This document shows, in pieces, positions 40,814 to 41,164 of a DNA stretch of 41,164 nt. A program made the position numbers and the translations under genes. Position 1 is the first letter of the stretch. Each line of letters opens with the position of its first letter. Under the pieces are notes generated by a model. That model had not been told where the DNA came from. It was given only the letters and a program-made list of their open reading frames with translations, and ran no database searches. This DNA comes from Lentisphaeria bacterium. Its GTDB lineage: Bacteria > Verrucomicrobiota > Lentisphaeria > Victivallales > Victivallaceae. Location: contig JABLYX010000047.1 of the NCBI GenBank assembly GCA_018265615.1, forward strand, positions 1-41,164, read 5' to 3'.

Positions 40814-40855
40814 GGAATTGTTCTCCTTACTTGTTAAGGCTGAGTATCACATATT

Positions 40856-40884
40856 AAGATAGCACGGGTTCCATCCGGCGGCAA
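40856..40884 (-). promoter_or_regulatory. Promoter of the deacetylase-like gene
   Basis: On the minus strand TTGCCG (40884-40879), 17 bases, TATCTT (40861-40856), about 43 bases before the ATG at 40813. Confidence 0.6.
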
Positions 40885-41041
40885 GGATTTTCCCCGGAAC
40901 GTTGACCTTTTTTCCGGCGGGGCCGTTGGCAAGGAGAGAACACGGGAGGAAAAAGCTTGCAGTATGGCAGACTCCGCCAACACTTCGGCTCTACGATGGC
41001 GTTATTGCTTATAGTATATTTTGATTTTTCTCGAAATCGGC

Positions 41042-41070
41042 TTGACAATCGTGTGAATGCGGCCCATAAT
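41042..41070 (+). promoter_or_regulatory. Promoter of the gene at the right edge
   Basis: TTGACA (41042-41047), 17 bases, CATAAT (41065-41070). The -10 context GGCCCATAAT resembles CGCCCATAAT of the promoter at 16948. The ATG at 41111 is 41 bases downstream. Confidence 0.72.
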
Positions 41071-41110
41071 TAAAACATGTTGTTCCCGAAATGAAGTGCG
41101 AGGTTATGCC

Positions 41111-41164
41111 ATGTTTCCGTGCCGACTGCTCTTCGCCGCCTGTTTCTGCCTGACGATTGCCGCC
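41111..41164 (+). CDS. Start of an exported protein (cut by window edge)
   Basis: Eighteen codons are visible: MFPCRLLFAACFCLTIAA, a typical signal peptide with a hydrophobic core; a lipobox cannot be judged. GAGG lies upstream at about 41099. A strong promoter precedes it. Product unknown. Confidence 0.55.
   Translation, partial: MFPCRLLFAACFCLTIAA

Overview
The window looks like a piece of chromosome from a Lentisphaerota bacterium of the Victivallis type. I infer this from gene content alone: a pseudopilin-like protein with a C-terminal H-x-DG type tag sits beside secreted and cytoplasmic glycosidases (GH2, GH5, GH172/DUF2961) and several AraC and GntR sugar-type regulators, in GC-rich DNA. 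No rRNA is present to confirm the taxon.

Left part (1-8461): an AT-richer accessory block that reads as one end of an integrative element. A tyrosine integrase (7037-8341) lies next to the 3' end of a tRNA-Tyr gene, the usual integration geometry. Further in are a 714-residue P-loop ATPase, an AlpA-like DNA-binding protein, an inovirus Gp2/YagK-like replication protein with an HUH-type motif next to AT-rich direct repeats, a short W-repeat protein, an orphan membrane protein, a zinc-ribbon protein, a frameshifted DUF932 gene and a RecB-like PD-(D/E)XK nuclease cut by the window edge. Between them lies a well supported but unrecognised structured RNA gene (about 1806-2069) with its own promoter, nested helices, mutually exclusive pairings and a rho-independent terminator.

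Middle (8459-29375): tRNA-Tyr, tRNA-Gly and tRNA-Leu, then recJ; a divergent araC-type regulator and GH172 gene; a GH2 beta-galactosidase divergent from a second AraC regulator; a GntR regulator, pseudopilin and GH5 glycosidase in one tight operon; uvrA; two tandem paralogous lipoproteins; priA with two small downstream genes; an RRM RNA-binding protein with a long leader and a coupled 11-codon upstream ORF; and gluQ. Several promoters share a TTGCAT or TTGACW -35 box and a TATATT or CATAAT -10 box at 16-17 bp spacing.

Right part (29376-41164): an 880-bp gene-free, hairpin-rich stretch with a 52-bp tandem repeat and two copies of a dispersed hairpin at its edges; a complete biotin operon on the minus strand (bioB-bioF-bioG-bioC-bioD-bioA); a Gfo/Idh/MocA oxidoreductase with a NimA-like flavoprotein; a cluster of four zinc-ribbon membrane proteins of CD225/DUF4190 type, one of them decayed; a secreted polysaccharide deacetylase-like protein; and the first codons of another exported protein.

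Together the chromosomal genes describe a saccharolytic, biotin-prototrophic bacterium whose carbohydrate genes are arranged as small regulator-plus-enzyme modules, with an integrated mobile element at tRNA-Tyr.
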